In this document: in pieces, positions 8,910-18,925 of the stretch
Layout of the letters: each line of letters opens with the position of its first letter
How positions within the stretch are numbered: the stretch's first letter is position 1
Source: an uncultured Bacteroidaceae bacterium
GTDB lineage: Bacteria; Bacteroidota; Bacteroidia; Bacteroidales; Bacteroidaceae
Direction: 5' to 3'
Assembly: GCA_934293005.1 (NCBI GenBank)
Contig: CAKQYA010000004.1
Span: forward strand, 1-64,000
DNA length: 64,000 nucleotides
Notes under the pieces: model-generated
What the model was told of the DNA's origin: nothing
The model's database searches: none
Seen by the model: only the letters and a program-made list of their open reading frames with translations
Made by a program: the position numbers and the translations under genes

Positions 8910-11338
8910 CACCTTTTCATGACCTTTTTAAACTTTCCATCAGCACCCTTGCTAACAGTCATGCCCGAAACAGGAAGCTCAGTCTGAATGCCATTAAGCA
9001 TAAATGAAGTCAGGATCTGCTTTCCTGCCTCTGCCGAGATCCCATCCACAGCTGTGTCTAATGCAAAAGGCACAAGTTCAAAAGGGAAATCATACAAAAG
9101 AGTCCATTCTCCCCATACAAGTTTACCCTCATCATCCACATACCAATAAGCATTGTTTCTATTGCTGAAAATGCAGCGGTCAGAATTCTCCGCAAAAGTA
9201 ATGAGGTGAGGACGCGTCTTCAATTTCCACATCACGCCATCAGCTTTCAAAGCTTTAGAATCGGCAAGAGACACGAGGTCATACTTCTTGGCTGAGCATG
9301 TAAGTATCCACGCCTGTGACAGATCTTTCTCTGCATCAAGAGGTTCGAGCACAGCTGAGTCGCCGCGATTGGTAAGATATGTATCTGTTGGAATATGATG
9401 AATGCGGTAATTGCCGTTCTCAGCCAATCTGTTGGCATCAGCATCATAGTCGTTGACAAATATGCGGAATGTCTTCCATGTCTTGCGTCCTCCCTGATTT
9501 TGGAAGCATCCTCTCACTATTTTGTTTTCCCGAATATTGCTTACTGTAATAGAATTTGTAGTCTTGCCATTTTCCCATATATAATTGCCAAAGCCATCCA
9601 CGCCATTGAGAGTCAGTGTGACTGACGCCCCCGACTTCACTGCCATGACGCTATCAGCGGCAGCATCACCCGACTTCATTGATTGAATGACGTTGGTGTC
9701 GTGAGTGTCTCCCAGCACAGCTATAGGAAAACATATACTGCTTACCGCTCCATTAGCATTGGTATATGACACACGATATATAAACGAACGGTTTGCAGTC
9801 ACAGTAATCTCCTTGCTTGTTTCACCTGTATTCCACTGCCACATGCCTGTATCTTCCATACCATCAGGCAGACATGGACGCAACGTCAATAGCGTGCCTG
9901 CAGCAACTGCTCGGCTGCTTACTGGCGTAATGGCAAATGTGTTGACAAGGCCACCAAGTTCATTTTGTTTCACAGTCTTTCCTTTATAAACAATCTCCGG
10001 CTTCAGTTCTGCAGGAGGGTTGGGATTGAGCCAAAAAGGATCCGAGCCATCGCTAAAAGTATTGGTAAGAACAGAATAGCCCAAATGATCATAGCCACCG
10101 CTTACGTTTCCTTGGCCTCCTGCATCTATACCCATCTTGGTATATGCCCATTCAGCAAATGGCATCTTCACTCCTTTTACACCCTCGTAATGTCCAATGA
10201 CTGTTGCCCAATAAGGACGCATCTGCACCCCTAAGGCAGGTGCCGTCATAAGCCATGCACGCGAGTCGGTATAATATATTCCATTAGTGCCATAATGGTA
10301 ATTAGTCCAAGGAAGCCCACTCACACCCTGACACTGAGCTGCTACATATTCTATGCCTGCAGCAAGGCGATGGTCCATATATGAGAACAGGTCATCCCCC
10401 TGATTCCATCCCACACGCGCTATATCGACAGCCAGACCGAGAGCCATGGCAGCATGGCCTGTGTCACGCCCGCTTTCGTTCATCTGACCCACTTTCCCAT
10501 ATGCGCCTGTTTCTTTGTCCCATTGTGATGTCGTGACAATAAGGTTGCCCCAAAACTCCGTAAGGCCATCATTGTGTATAGGATTGTCTGTGCGCGGATC
10601 CTTGAATGTGCCAACTTGGTCATACTTGATGAACGACATGCCTTGGTTGTAAATGAACACATCATCACACAATATGCCGATACTTATGACAGCCATGGCA
10701 TTGCACAGTCCCCAGTTGGACCAATAATGCCCTGGTGCTTGCCACCATTTGCCAGAGTTTTCCCATGTGCCATTGCGCCAACGAAGGAAATTGATGCAAC
10801 CAGGATACCACACATCAAGCATCCAACGCTGAAACTTGGCAAAGTCCTCACGGTTCCACCCTTCATAATCACGCATGAGTTCTGCAGCCTGGGCAAACTG
10901 ATAGCCATAGAGCCCTTTGGCCAGACACTGGTCGCTATTGCCAGATATATTCTTGGTGGTATTGCACCACGCCATAAGCACATCCACGGCATGCTTCGCG
11001 CAAGCCTTGTTGCCTTCAATCTTCCATCTCAAAGCATTTTGGTAAGCTATTGTTGCTCCTCGAGCTGCATTGATATAGTTTTCACCTTGTCCACCGCCCC
11101 GCACAATGGTTTCCACAGGATAAGTAGCTGCGCCACTCTGTGCATAAGCAGCATTCTTCAGAATCTGGTAAGCCTCGGTAACCTTCTTGTTGCCTTCTGC
11201 CAACTGTTTCTTTATACGGTCAAAGTCACTTTGTGTGTGCAGACCTCCTGGATGGACAAATCCACGATTTGCCTCTTGTTGTCCTGACGCCATGCCAAAC
11301 GACAGAGCCATTGATAATGCAATTATAAGTTTCTTCAT
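8909..11338 (-). CDS. Secreted polysaccharide lyase, alginate-lyase family (PL38-like?)
   Basis: About 809 residues from the signal peptide MKKLIIALSMALSFGMASG (an alternative ATG lies at 11347). Residues about 25-410 are an alginate-lyase-family toroid with WWQAPGHYWSNWG and NESGRDTGH, the likely active-site segments. It is followed by Ig-like or PKD-like modules (about 430-620) and a C-terminal region of unknown fold. The family includes alginate and glucuronan lyases. PL38 is a guess from overall resemblance, and the substrate could be glucuronan, alginate or glucuronic-rich hemicellulose. It is the first gene of the operon behind the promoter at 11398 and ends overlapping GH88. Confidence 0.75.
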   Translation of the reverse strand: MKKLIIALSMALSFGMASGQQEANRGFVHPGGLHTQSDFDRIKKQLAEGNKKVTEAYQILKNAAYAQSGAATYPVETIVRGGGQGENYINAARGATIAYQNALRWKIEGNKACAKHAVDVLMAWCNTTKNISGNSDQCLAKGLYGYQFAQAAELMRDYEGWNREDFAKFQRWMLDVWYPGCINFLRWRNGTWENSGKWWQAPGHYWSNWGLCNAMAVISIGILCDDVFIYNQGMSFIKYDQVGTFKDPRTDNPIHNDGLTEFWGNLIVTTSQWDKETGAYGKVGQMNESGRDTGHAAMALGLAVDIARVGWNQGDDLFSYMDHRLAAGIEYVAAQCQGVSGLPWTNYHYGTNGIYYTDSRAWLMTAPALGVQMRPYWATVIGHYEGVKGVKMPFAEWAYTKMGIDAGGQGNVSGGYDHLGYSVLTNTFSDGSDPFWLNPNPPAELKPEIVYKGKTVKQNELGGLVNTFAITPVSSRAVAAGTLLTLRPCLPDGMEDTGMWQWNTGETSKEITVTANRSFIYRVSYTNANGAVSSICFPIAVLGDTHDTNVIQSMKSGDAAADSVMAVKSGASVTLTLNGVDGFGNYIWENGKTTNSITVSNIRENKIVRGCFQNQGGRKTWKTFRIFVNDYDADANRLAENGNYRIHHIPTDTYLTNRGDSAVLEPLDAEKDLSQAWILTCSAKKYDLVSLADSKALKADGVMWKLKTRPHLITFAENSDRCIFSNRNNAYWYVDDEGKLVWGEWTLLYDFPFELVPFALDTAVDGISAEAGKQILTSFMLNGIQTELPVSGMTVSKGADGKFKKVMKR

Positions 11339-11397
11339 AAAACACATTGTTTATATTTATAAGGATTTAGTTCGTGAAAGTAGATATTTTCGACATG

Positions 11398-11405
11398 CAA
11401 AGTTA
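11398..11405 (-). promoter_or_regulatory. -7 promoter element of CAZyme operon
   Basis: The minus strand reads TAACTTTG followed by C, an exact TAnnTTTG match about 60 bases before the lyase start codon. It lies in the divergent gap shared with the regulator gene, where the regulator probably binds. Confidence 0.65.
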
Positions 11406-11570
11406 CGTCATACCCCATACATCAGCAAATGTTTTCAGTTTCTTTCATTCCATAATCTTTTCATTAGAATTATTTTAATCTTACATACTATATTTCAATC
11501 ATTTAGATTCACAACTCATGAATCCATAAGAATTCACACAGACTTTCTTGCCTGTTTAAAAGATAATCAT

Positions 11571-11578
11571 TAACTTTG
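11571..11578 (+). promoter_or_regulatory. -7 promoter element of regulator gene
   Basis: TAACTTTG followed by CA, an exact consensus match 26 bases before the ATG at 11605. The divergent arrangement with 11398-11405 places both promoters in one 266-bp gap. Confidence 0.65.
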
Positions 11579-11604
11579 CAACAATGTAACACACATGTCA
11601 TAAC

Positions 11605-14376
11605 ATGAAAAGAATACACATACTGACTATCCTCTTTTGCTTTTGCATGAGTGCATGCTGCCAAAACATCTTGCAGAATGCACTCGAAAGGGAAAGCGTG
11701 ACAAAAATAGCTAAGACACCAAGTGGCACCATGCTGCTTGGAACAGACAATGGATTGATGACATACAACGGCATAACAGCAAGACAATTCATCACCGACG
11801 ACTGCATACGCCCCTACAACTTTGTCAATGACATTTTGCAATTAGATGCCAACACCATTCTCGTTGGCATGAGAAACGGACTATATGTGGCCAATGCCAG
11901 CGACATGGCATGCAAGCACATCTACTCAATGCTGACGGATGTAACATCCGTGATATCCAATAACACGGACAGCGTATACGTATCCTGCAAAAACGGCCTC
12001 GCCATCATACCTGCCAACCTGAAAGGGAAGACAAGGATTGTGCCTGTGGACAAAACTAACATTTCATCGCCAAGCAACCAAATACTATGCGCTGCCATAG
12101 ATGAACAAACCATATGGATGGGCAATGGGGAAAACACACTCATATCTTATAATATAAATGATCATAAGATAAAGGAACATGCCATTGACGCATACATGCT
12201 GTCGAGCGGCATAACAAGCATAGCCGTAATAAAGCCATTCATATACATAGCCACGCTCAACAATGGCCTGCTGCGATACAATCCCGAATCGCAACACACA
12301 GAGGCCATTGCCGGTGTATGGCCATCGGTAAAAGAAATTAAGAACTACGGCAGCACGCTTTACATCTGCACCGATGGCGATGGAGCATACACACTACATG
12401 AAGGACAACTGCAACGACTGAACACCACAAACAACTCTGTATACTCATGCCACCATGACCCTGTGCTTAACTTAAACTGGTTTGGCTACTACCAAAATGG
12501 CATGAGCAGCGCAAGCACCGCAAAACCTCTTTTCAAGACATATAAGTATAAGTCGTTTGACAGCGCTGGCATCTCTGTCCGAAGTTTTTGCAAGCGAGGC
12601 AAGGAAATGCTCATAGGTTCTCTCGATGGCCTGTATTATATAAATGAAGCCAAAGGCATGGTAAGGCATTTCAACAGGCAAGAGATGGGATGCGCCATCA
12701 TCACAGATATAAAGCACTTTGCTGACAAGTTCATCGTGGCAAGCTATGAGCACGGACTGCTATCATTCGACACCAGAACTATGGAGATGAAGCCTCTACT
12801 GCCACACAGCAAATATATGGAAACAAGCTGCAGCCGCTTAGTCGTCACGCCCGACTCTTCATGCCTATATGTGGGCAGCAGCGCTGGCATCCTCTGCCTT
12901 GACAGGCACCTTGCTGTCAAAGAGCATTATGACAACAGGCATTCCGACTTGCTCGGCAACTTCATTTACGACATGATTCTCGACAAGAGCGGCAAACTTT
13001 GGGTGAGCACAGCCAAAGGCATGCGCATACTCAACACTAAGACAAAGCGTTTTCAAAACACGGGATACCCCAAAGGTTTCTGCAATGAGGTGCCAAACCT
13101 GACATTCAATTTCTCATACGACGGTGACATCCTGTCTGCTTCCGAAACGTCTCTTTTGTGCAGCAAAACAGACCTTTCGTCAACAGTGGAGCATCATATC
13201 ATGCAGCGATGCGGACTGAGGCAAATAGACTTCATCCTCCCATGCGGCAACCAATACATCACAGGCACAGACAGGGGACTATTCATTTTTGACAGGCATT
13301 TCCGCACTTTCAGCCAATACAGCGAAGCTGACGGACTGCCATCATCACGTTTCACACGATTTGCCGCCTTCACAGATGATGATGGCAATATATGGATGGC
13401 GAATAAGGCTGGACTTGTCTGCATCAGCAAGCACAATCTGATGTTGCTCAGCAATAGCCTGAAAGCAAAAGTGTTTGTAGATCAATATGCCATTGAGCGC
13501 AGTGGTCATGCCATGGAGATTGTCCAGACTGCTGACAGCAGCATCTGCGCATGGTGGAATTTCGGCTCAGACCACATCATTATCACGCCTCATCTTCTCG
13601 ACTACAGCCCCTATCCTTCCAAACGCTATTACATATGGAATCTCGATGGTCAATCCGATTCAATAGCATTCGAACAGCAAGACATACGCCTCAGTAAATT
13701 GTCATTGGGTTCTCACAAACTCACAATACACCTGGCCGGGCATCCAGAAACAGCTACAACGCTTACCATCCATGTGAAGCCATCTGCCATATTCTACATA
13801 GAGATGCTCATCATCCTGCTTCTCATAATCATAGCACTCATGCTCATGAGAATGAACAAGCGGAAACGCGAACGAGCCAAACTCATTCGACAGAAACATG
13901 CTATAGAACTCCAACTGGCTTCCGCCAACGCTGTAAACCTGCATAAACAACAAGAGAAAGACCGTAAAGCAAAGGAGGAACTGCAAAAACAACAAGATAA
14001 AGAGATTCAACTGAAAAACCGCGCAAACGACTATAAGCAGATGTATGCCATAATAGAAAATCATATGCAAAAAGACAGGCCATATCTGCGTGACAACCTG
14101 CGCCTCAGTCAATTGGCCACTGTAGCTGGCACCAATGCCACCACCCTCTCACAGATGTTCAACGACTATCTGCACACCAGTTTCTTCGACTACATCAACC
14201 GCTACCGCGTGGAAGAGTTTAAAAAGAGAGCCACAATGCCACAGAACAGCCAACTTACCCTCCTTGCCATATCCGAACAATGTGGATTCAAACGTTCAAG
14301 CTTCTTCAGCGTATTTAAGAAAATGGAAGGATGCACACCAAGCGAATGGGTTAAGAAACAGGAGAACGTTCAATAA
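11605..14376 (+). CDS. Membrane one-component regulator: Reg_prop sensor, TM, AraC HTH
   Basis: 923 residues. A signal-like N-terminus (MKRIHILTILFCFCMSACC) leads into a periplasmic two-component-regulator-type beta-propeller (about 25-650) with repeats such as GKLWVSTAKGMRIL and GNIWMANKAGLVCIS. A triple-Tyr-like beta-sandwich follows (about 660-728), then one TM helix (about 730-752), a coiled coil (about 755-812) and a C-terminal AraC HTH (about 815-920, FDYINRYRVEEFKKR). It resembles hybrid two-component systems of polysaccharide loci, but no histidine kinase, ATPase or receiver domain is present. It probably senses a glycan fragment in the periplasm and activates the divergent CAZyme operon from the membrane. 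Confidence 0.85.
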   Translation: MKRIHILTILFCFCMSACCQNILQNALERESVTKIAKTPSGTMLLGTDNGLMTYNGITARQFITDDCIRPYNFVNDILQLDANTILVGMRNGLYVANASDMACKHIYSMLTDVTSVISNNTDSVYVSCKNGLAIIPANLKGKTRIVPVDKTNISSPSNQILCAAIDEQTIWMGNGENTLISYNINDHKIKEHAIDAYMLSSGITSIAVIKPFIYIATLNNGLLRYNPESQHTEAIAGVWPSVKEIKNYGSTLYICTDGDGAYTLHEGQLQRLNTTNNSVYSCHHDPVLNLNWFGYYQNGMSSASTAKPLFKTYKYKSFDSAGISVRSFCKRGKEMLIGSLDGLYYINEAKGMVRHFNRQEMGCAIITDIKHFADKFIVASYEHGLLSFDTRTMEMKPLLPHSKYMETSCSRLVVTPDSSCLYVGSSAGILCLDRHLAVKEHYDNRHSDLLGNFIYDMILDKSGKLWVSTAKGMRILNTKTKRFQNTGYPKGFCNEVPNLTFNFSYDGDILSASETSLLCSKTDLSSTVEHHIMQRCGLRQIDFILPCGNQYITGTDRGLFIFDRHFRTFSQYSEADGLPSSRFTRFAAFTDDDGNIWMANKAGLVCISKHNLMLLSNSLKAKVFVDQYAIERSGHAMEIVQTADSSICAWWNFGSDHIIITPHLLDYSPYPSKRYYIWNLDGQSDSIAFEQQDIRLSKLSLGSHKLTIHLAGHPETATTLTIHVKPSAIFYIEMLIILLLIIIALMLMRMNKRKRERAKLIRQKHAIELQLASANAVNLHKQQEKDRKAKEELQKQQDKEIQLKNRANDYKQMYAIIENHMQKDRPYLRDNLRLSQLATVAGTNATTLSQMFNDYLHTSFFDYINRYRVEEFKKRATMPQNSQLTLLAISEQCGFKRSSFFSVFKKMEGCTPSEWVKKQENVQ

Positions 14377-14525
14377 GATTCGACGAGTGATTTGAGTCGT
14401 TAAGTGACACATAAGATTATTAGTCTTCATTAGAATGCCATAGGCTCCGCATTACTTAAATTTCACAGCCAAGCCATTGGCAAACAAGTGGCTAACAATA
14501 TTTTACAGAAAATATCACTTAATCA

Positions 14526-15299
14526 TTATTCAAATCCTTCCATCATATCTGTTCTAACCCTACCTGTACACAAGACATGATTAGGCATTCCTCCATATAC
14601 AGCTATGGGGGTGTCACAACTTTTGCTTATTATTGAGCCATATGGCACTATGCAATGATGTGCCAAGCAGACGCCCTTCAACAATGTGGAATGGGATCCA
14701 AGCCAACAATGGTCACCAATAATTATAGGCTTTGGAGCGTTAACAACCGACTTACTTGCAATATCAACAATGTCGTGGCCATCCCAGTCTATAACGGTGA
14801 TGTTCCATCCCGTACTAACACCATCACCAAATCTAACCATTCCATTGCTACTAATAATTGAATTTGAATTAACAAACACTCCCTTACCAATATGCAATAC
14901 TCCTGAATGCGATACATCTATCTTTATTCCATTAGATATAAGGCAATGGCCATGAAATACAATCCTTGCGTCGCCAGACATGCGTATGTATGATGGCATG
15001 GATGAGCCCATTTCAAACGAACCATCATTGATGCCTAACGACACCATGCCACGATACACTTCTGGAGCATCTATAACAATGCTATTCCTATGGAATGAGC
15101 CGCGAATCTTCACATTTTTACCAATAAGTATTGGAATCTTTATAGCCTGGGCGAATGGCAGACATTTAAAATTGTAGTATATGGAGCGTGGTAAACTCAT
15201 TAATACTTTTAAATTCATATTTTGAAGAAGTTTGTTATGATGAACAACGTGGGCAACACCCATCTGTGCAAGAACGTCAAAGTGTGATTTTTTGCCCAT
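14526..15299 (-). CDS. Hexapeptide-repeat acyltransferase
   Basis: 257 residues with a left-handed beta-helix of I-G-x-x-x hexapeptides and a terminal motif (IIIGDHCWLGSHSTLLKGV, PYGSIISKS) typical of WbbJ/Maa-type O-acetyltransferases. It is likely to acetylate a sugar of the surface polysaccharide. It is the last gene of the polysaccharide locus, 8 bases downstream of a glycosyltransferase gene, so probably co-transcribed. The N-terminal 60 residues are atypical for the family and may dock to the membrane or a partner. The following gap (14377-14525) shows no gene and no clear terminator. Confidence 0.8.
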   Translation of the reverse strand: MGKKSHFDVLAQMGVAHVVHHNKLLQNMNLKVLMSLPRSIYYNFKCLPFAQAIKIPILIGKNVKIRGSFHRNSIVIDAPEVYRGMVSLGINDGSFEMGSSMPSYIRMSGDARIVFHGHCLISNGIKIDVSHSGVLHIGKGVFVNSNSIISSNGMVRFGDGVSTGWNITVIDWDGHDIVDIASKSVVNAPKPIIIGDHCWLGSHSTLLKGVCLAHHCIVPYGSIISKSCDTPIAVYGGMPNHVLCTGRVRTDMMEGFE

Positions 15300-15307
15300 G
15301 AATTGAA

Positions 15308-16474
15308 TTAGATATTCTCGTAACCGTCAAGTTTGCTGAACCATGAATATGAGTCAGACACAGTGTTGTATCCATTTACGGACAATTTAGCACGAAGTGA
15401 AGCATCAGACATAATCTTCATGCATAGATGCGCAAAATCTACATCATCATCGCTTATCATGCAGTTCTCGCCATGGCGGAGTTCTGGTATAGCAGACGAT
15501 ATGAGCGAACTCATCACTACAGGCACGCCACATCCCATAGCCACAAGCACTTTGTTTTGGATACCTGCAGCTACGCGCACAGGCGCAACAACAACACTTG
15601 AGTCGGCAACTACAGCTTCAAGGTCATCAACAAATCCCGTGACAACGACATTATGAGAAGCCAATGACCTTATCGACTGCGGTGGTTGTGCTCCAACTAT
15701 ATAGAAACGTGCGTCTGGCACAGACTTTAGTATGAGAGGGAAAATATCATTGACAAAATGAAACACAGCATCTTGATTCTGTAGAGTGCGCATATTGCCA
15801 ATAAAGGAAATCTTCTTGGAATTGCACGTAGCAGGCAGAGTCTTCATACAATCAACGCCATTAGTGTGCATAGCCAACGATGTGGCATGCCCGTCCATGA
15901 CATCACGGAGATAGTCGACATCATTTTGAGATACCAGCACCACCTTAGGAAATGCGCCAACTACTTTTTTCTCATAGCGAGCTATCAACTTCTCCTCACA
16001 GAAGTAAGCAATCTTATGCAACATGCTTCCCTTAGCTCCCGATGAGAGTCTGTAGGTTTTCGAAAGAGCATCGGTCATCTCTACTATTGACTTAGACTGC
16101 ACCCCCATCTTCTCAAGATACGGCACCATCCGCAACAAGTGCGACAAAAAGAGGTCTGGCTGCTCTTTAGCCACCACTTGCCGAAGCAAAGAATAGTATG
16201 TTCCAGAACTATAATAGCCACATTGCAGCGGATGACCGCAAAGCATGCTCTTTATTCCATTGACAAGCGACAACACTCTATTACGCTTGATTATATATAC
16301 GCTATCATATAAAGCCTTGGCTAACTGCAAATCACTTTGTTCATAATCTGTAAAAGACACAAGCACAAGTTCATGACCTCGATTTTTCAAGTATCTTGCT
16401 ATATTATTTATTCTCAGCACGTCACCACCATTCTCGGGAAAAGGAAATCGGGGAGTAAGGATGCATATTTTCAT
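15308..16474 (-). CDS. Glycosyltransferase, GT4/GT1 family
   Basis: 388 residues with a GT-B fold. The N-terminal half has MKICILTPRFPFPENGGDVLRI, the usual acceptor-side start. The C-terminal half has SFIGNMRTLQNQDAVFHF and the donor-site run APVRVAAGIQNKVLVAMGCGVPVV. It probably adds one sugar to the undecaprenyl-linked repeat unit on the cytoplasmic face. It resembles the sugar transferases with PEP-CTERM/EpsH-type GT4 folds. The specific sugar is unknown. It lies 12 bases downstream of another GT. Confidence 0.8.
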   Translation of the reverse strand: MKICILTPRFPFPENGGDVLRINNIARYLKNRGHELVLVSFTDYEQSDLQLAKALYDSVYIIKRNRVLSLVNGIKSMLCGHPLQCGYYSSGTYYSLLRQVVAKEQPDLFLSHLLRMVPYLEKMGVQSKSIVEMTDALSKTYRLSSGAKGSMLHKIAYFCEEKLIARYEKKVVGAFPKVVLVSQNDVDYLRDVMDGHATSLAMHTNGVDCMKTLPATCNSKKISFIGNMRTLQNQDAVFHFVNDIFPLILKSVPDARFYIVGAQPPQSIRSLASHNVVVTGFVDDLEAVVADSSVVVAPVRVAAGIQNKVLVAMGCGVPVVMSSLISSAIPELRHGENCMISDDDVDFAHLCMKIMSDASLRAKLSVNGYNTVSDSYSWFSKLDGYENI

Positions 16475-16485
16475 ACGTAAAGATT

Positions 16486-17583
16486 TTAATCGGAAAATAT
16501 TTTCAAAAAAAGGTCAAGAGAGGCTTTATCTGAATAATTTTCCTTATACACATTTCTTGAATATATATTATATCTTTCCACTGGGTGCTCTATATATCTA
16601 TTCAGCAATGATATATATTCATCAGCAGTGTTACAACAACCTCCAACTTTGTTAAAATCTAAAGAATATCCCTCAAATGTCTCTGTTGACCCTAATATAT
16701 TCTTGCCATACATTAGTGACTCACATGTCTTGACCTTCATTCCACTTCCTGAAAAAATTGGCAGTATCATAAAATCTGCCTCTAAAAAATAAGGCGCAAG
16801 GTCAGGAGCATCACTCACCACATCAATGTCTTTCATACATTCATACTCTTCCTTCAAGCGAGACATACCTTTGCCTACAACTTTAAAGCGCACGTCTACA
16901 TGAGGCAACACATTATTGACAAACCACAGCACTCCTTCGTTATTTGCATTGAAACAACTACCAATGAACAAACAGAGAGGACGCTTGGAAGTCATCACAG
17001 ACCTATCCACAACAGATTCATCAAATTTGTCTGCGAAAGTGATTGGAACAATAGCTGTTGCGCTTTTGCCATACAACTGTTGCAACATACAGCTATCACG
17101 CTGGTTAAGAGTGAGGATTTCATCTCCATACTTACAACAATAACCATCATTCTTAAAAGCACAATTGATGATAATGCTGCGCAATGGAAGATTCTTGGAA
17201 AGATAACTCTCATAATACGCACTCTCCACATTATGGAAATGAGTTATAACCTTGCCTTTGTAACCTGATTCTTTTAGTTTTTTTGCTATAATACCGAATA
17301 AACTTGTATTTATGAACACATAATCATAGCCACTTGCCTTCTTTACGATATCTCTCACTTTAGAAGGCGTGAGTCCGTTAAAATAGCCAAATGGAAACAA
17401 AAAAGCAGATATCACATAATCCATAACATTGCGCTTCTTATTTTCATCATGAACATAATAAACGTCAACATTATCTTTTCCTAAAACATTCACAGCAGCA
17501 TTCACATTTCTTTGGTTTGCAATACCACCACCTTCTAATATTGTGTTGTATTTCTTAAATGAAATAAAGAGTACTTTTCCCAT
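16486..17583 (-). CDS. Glycosyltransferase, GT4-like
   Basis: 365 residues, GT-B type. Visible features are EGGGIANQRNV near the N-terminus, VITHFHNVES mid-protein, LCLFIGSCFNANNEGVLWFV, and the donor-site segment ILPIFSGSGMKVKTCESLMYGKNILGS. Base composition is markedly AT-rich, like much of this locus. It starts 4 bases after the stop of the WbsX-like gene, indicating an operon. Donor and acceptor are unknown. Confidence 0.8.
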   Translation of the reverse strand: MGKVLFISFKKYNTILEGGGIANQRNVNAAVNVLGKDNVDVYYVHDENKKRNVMDYVISAFLFPFGYFNGLTPSKVRDIVKKASGYDYVFINTSLFGIIAKKLKESGYKGKVITHFHNVESAYYESYLSKNLPLRSIIINCAFKNDGYCCKYGDEILTLNQRDSCMLQQLYGKSATAIVPITFADKFDESVVDRSVMTSKRPLCLFIGSCFNANNEGVLWFVNNVLPHVDVRFKVVGKGMSRLKEEYECMKDIDVVSDAPDLAPYFLEADFMILPIFSGSGMKVKTCESLMYGKNILGSTETFEGYSLDFNKVGGCCNTADEYISLLNRYIEHPVERYNIYSRNVYKENYSDKASLDLFLKIFSD

Positions 17584-17587
17584 GATT

Positions 17588-18736
17588 TCATTTTAAAGCA
17601 TTTTTGATTGCATCCAGCCATCCATGGCCAAACTGCACATCTGGTTCAACATAATTGCCTTCCCCCCACTCATTCCAAGATTTAAGCACTATGATTTGAT
17701 GCTCTTCATCCTTATGCTTTACTATTTCTACAGCATCACGAACATGTTCCTCAAAAGCAGCAGGAGTAGCGTTTCTGTATATACCATCAAACGACCCTGC
17801 TCTTGGACTACGATCCCATTGTGGCATGATGGTAGGATAGACATTCTCCCATCTGTCTTCGGGCGCAAAAAATCCTCTGACAGTCTTTTTATAATCGAAA
17901 TATTGGCCGATTGGGACACCAACTTTTCTAAACACAGTTTTGAACAAGTTCAGCCACTTGCCTTCTGCAAGCATTTCACCTCGACGACGTCCAATGGAAT
18001 TGACTGCATCAAAACCCATATCTAATACTTGGTTGAACAAATCTGCACTACTGTCAAGATTAGGAAGCACACGGCTGCGTGTGCCATCTGAATTGATCTT
18101 AAAAGTGAGCGTGGAATCACACATGCACACAATATGCATACCAGGAAGACCATGCTCAGCAGCTAAACGTCTCCATGTGGCAATCCATTCCTTCACATAA
18201 GGATGGCTCCACCCATCATAAAGGATAAATAAAGGTTTACTATCAACCGTAATGTATCTCTCATCCTTAAAAGCTGGCAATAAAGACATAAAATGTGCAA
18301 CATCATCTTCCAATCCTGGATATGTCTGTTCTATAAGCATTGAGCCATCTCTCAAGCTCGACTTGTTTTTCCAAGTCTTATTGCTCCAAGAATGGTTGGC
18401 CCAACAAAGGCAGAATGGAAAATCAGGCTTACCACTTGCAACGACCTCATTAAACGGACGTTCAAGCAACTGCTTACCTCCAAACCAATAATGATAGTAG
18501 CAAAAGCCCTCGACTCCTGCTTCCTTTGCAAGTTGGGCCTGCTGCTCTCTCGTCTCAGGAAGACGCAAATCATAAAAGCCCAAATCAGCTGGAAGTTTTG
18601 GTTGAACATGGCCTTTATATAACGGTCTCGCTTTGGCCACATTTATCCATTCAGTAAAGCCAGGCCCCCACCACTTATCATTTTCAGCTATTGGATGAAA
18701 CTGCGGCAAATACAAAGCTATTATTCTTGGTTTCAT
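17588..18736 (-). CDS. WbsX-family (GH99-like) glycosyltransferase
   Basis: 382 residues matching the WbsX family: start MKPRIIALYLPQFHPIAENDKWWGPGFTEW, then FCYYHYWFGGKQLLERP, CWANHSWSNKTW and the C-terminal KSWNEWGEGNYVEPD. The family has a GH99-like TIM barrel and is common in O-antigen and capsule loci. It is usually called a glycosyltransferase, but its chemistry is not settled. A -7 promoter-like element sits 70 bases upstream, so it may head a sub-operon of four genes (18736 down to 14526). Confidence 0.85.
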   Translation of the reverse strand: MKPRIIALYLPQFHPIAENDKWWGPGFTEWINVAKARPLYKGHVQPKLPADLGFYDLRLPETREQQAQLAKEAGVEGFCYYHYWFGGKQLLERPFNEVVASGKPDFPFCLCWANHSWSNKTWKNKSSLRDGSMLIEQTYPGLEDDVAHFMSLLPAFKDERYITVDSKPLFILYDGWSHPYVKEWIATWRRLAAEHGLPGMHIVCMCDSTLTFKINSDGTRSRVLPNLDSSADLFNQVLDMGFDAVNSIGRRRGEMLAEGKWLNLFKTVFRKVGVPIGQYFDYKKTVRGFFAPEDRWENVYPTIMPQWDRSPRAGSFDGIYRNATPAAFEEHVRDAVEIVKHKDEEHQIIVLKSWNEWGEGNYVEPDVQFGHGWLDAIKNALK

Positions 18737-18805
18737 TTATAAATCAATTACAAGTTAAACAGATGTCCCTATTCCTTATTTTTTCACTTTCTTTGTAACT
18801 GAAGA

Positions 18806-18813
18806 CAAAGTTA
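18806..18813 (-). promoter_or_regulatory. -7 promoter element in polysaccharide locus
   Basis: The minus strand reads TAACTTTG followed by T, in the 189-bp gap between an acyltransferase gene and the WbsX gene. This suggests a second promoter inside the locus. Confidence 0.5.
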
Positions 18814-18925
18814 AGAAAAAAAAGAGAGTTGCCCAAATATCATACTCCCAAAATATCAACATAGACGCCATTCACTATATAATGTAGATTACACTCTATC
18901 CACATCAACAACTTTTAGAGAATTT

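Noticed and set aside
11187..11573. Plus-strand frames opposite the lyase start and in the divergent promoter gap
   Set aside because: They cross two promoter elements and have no recognisable domain.
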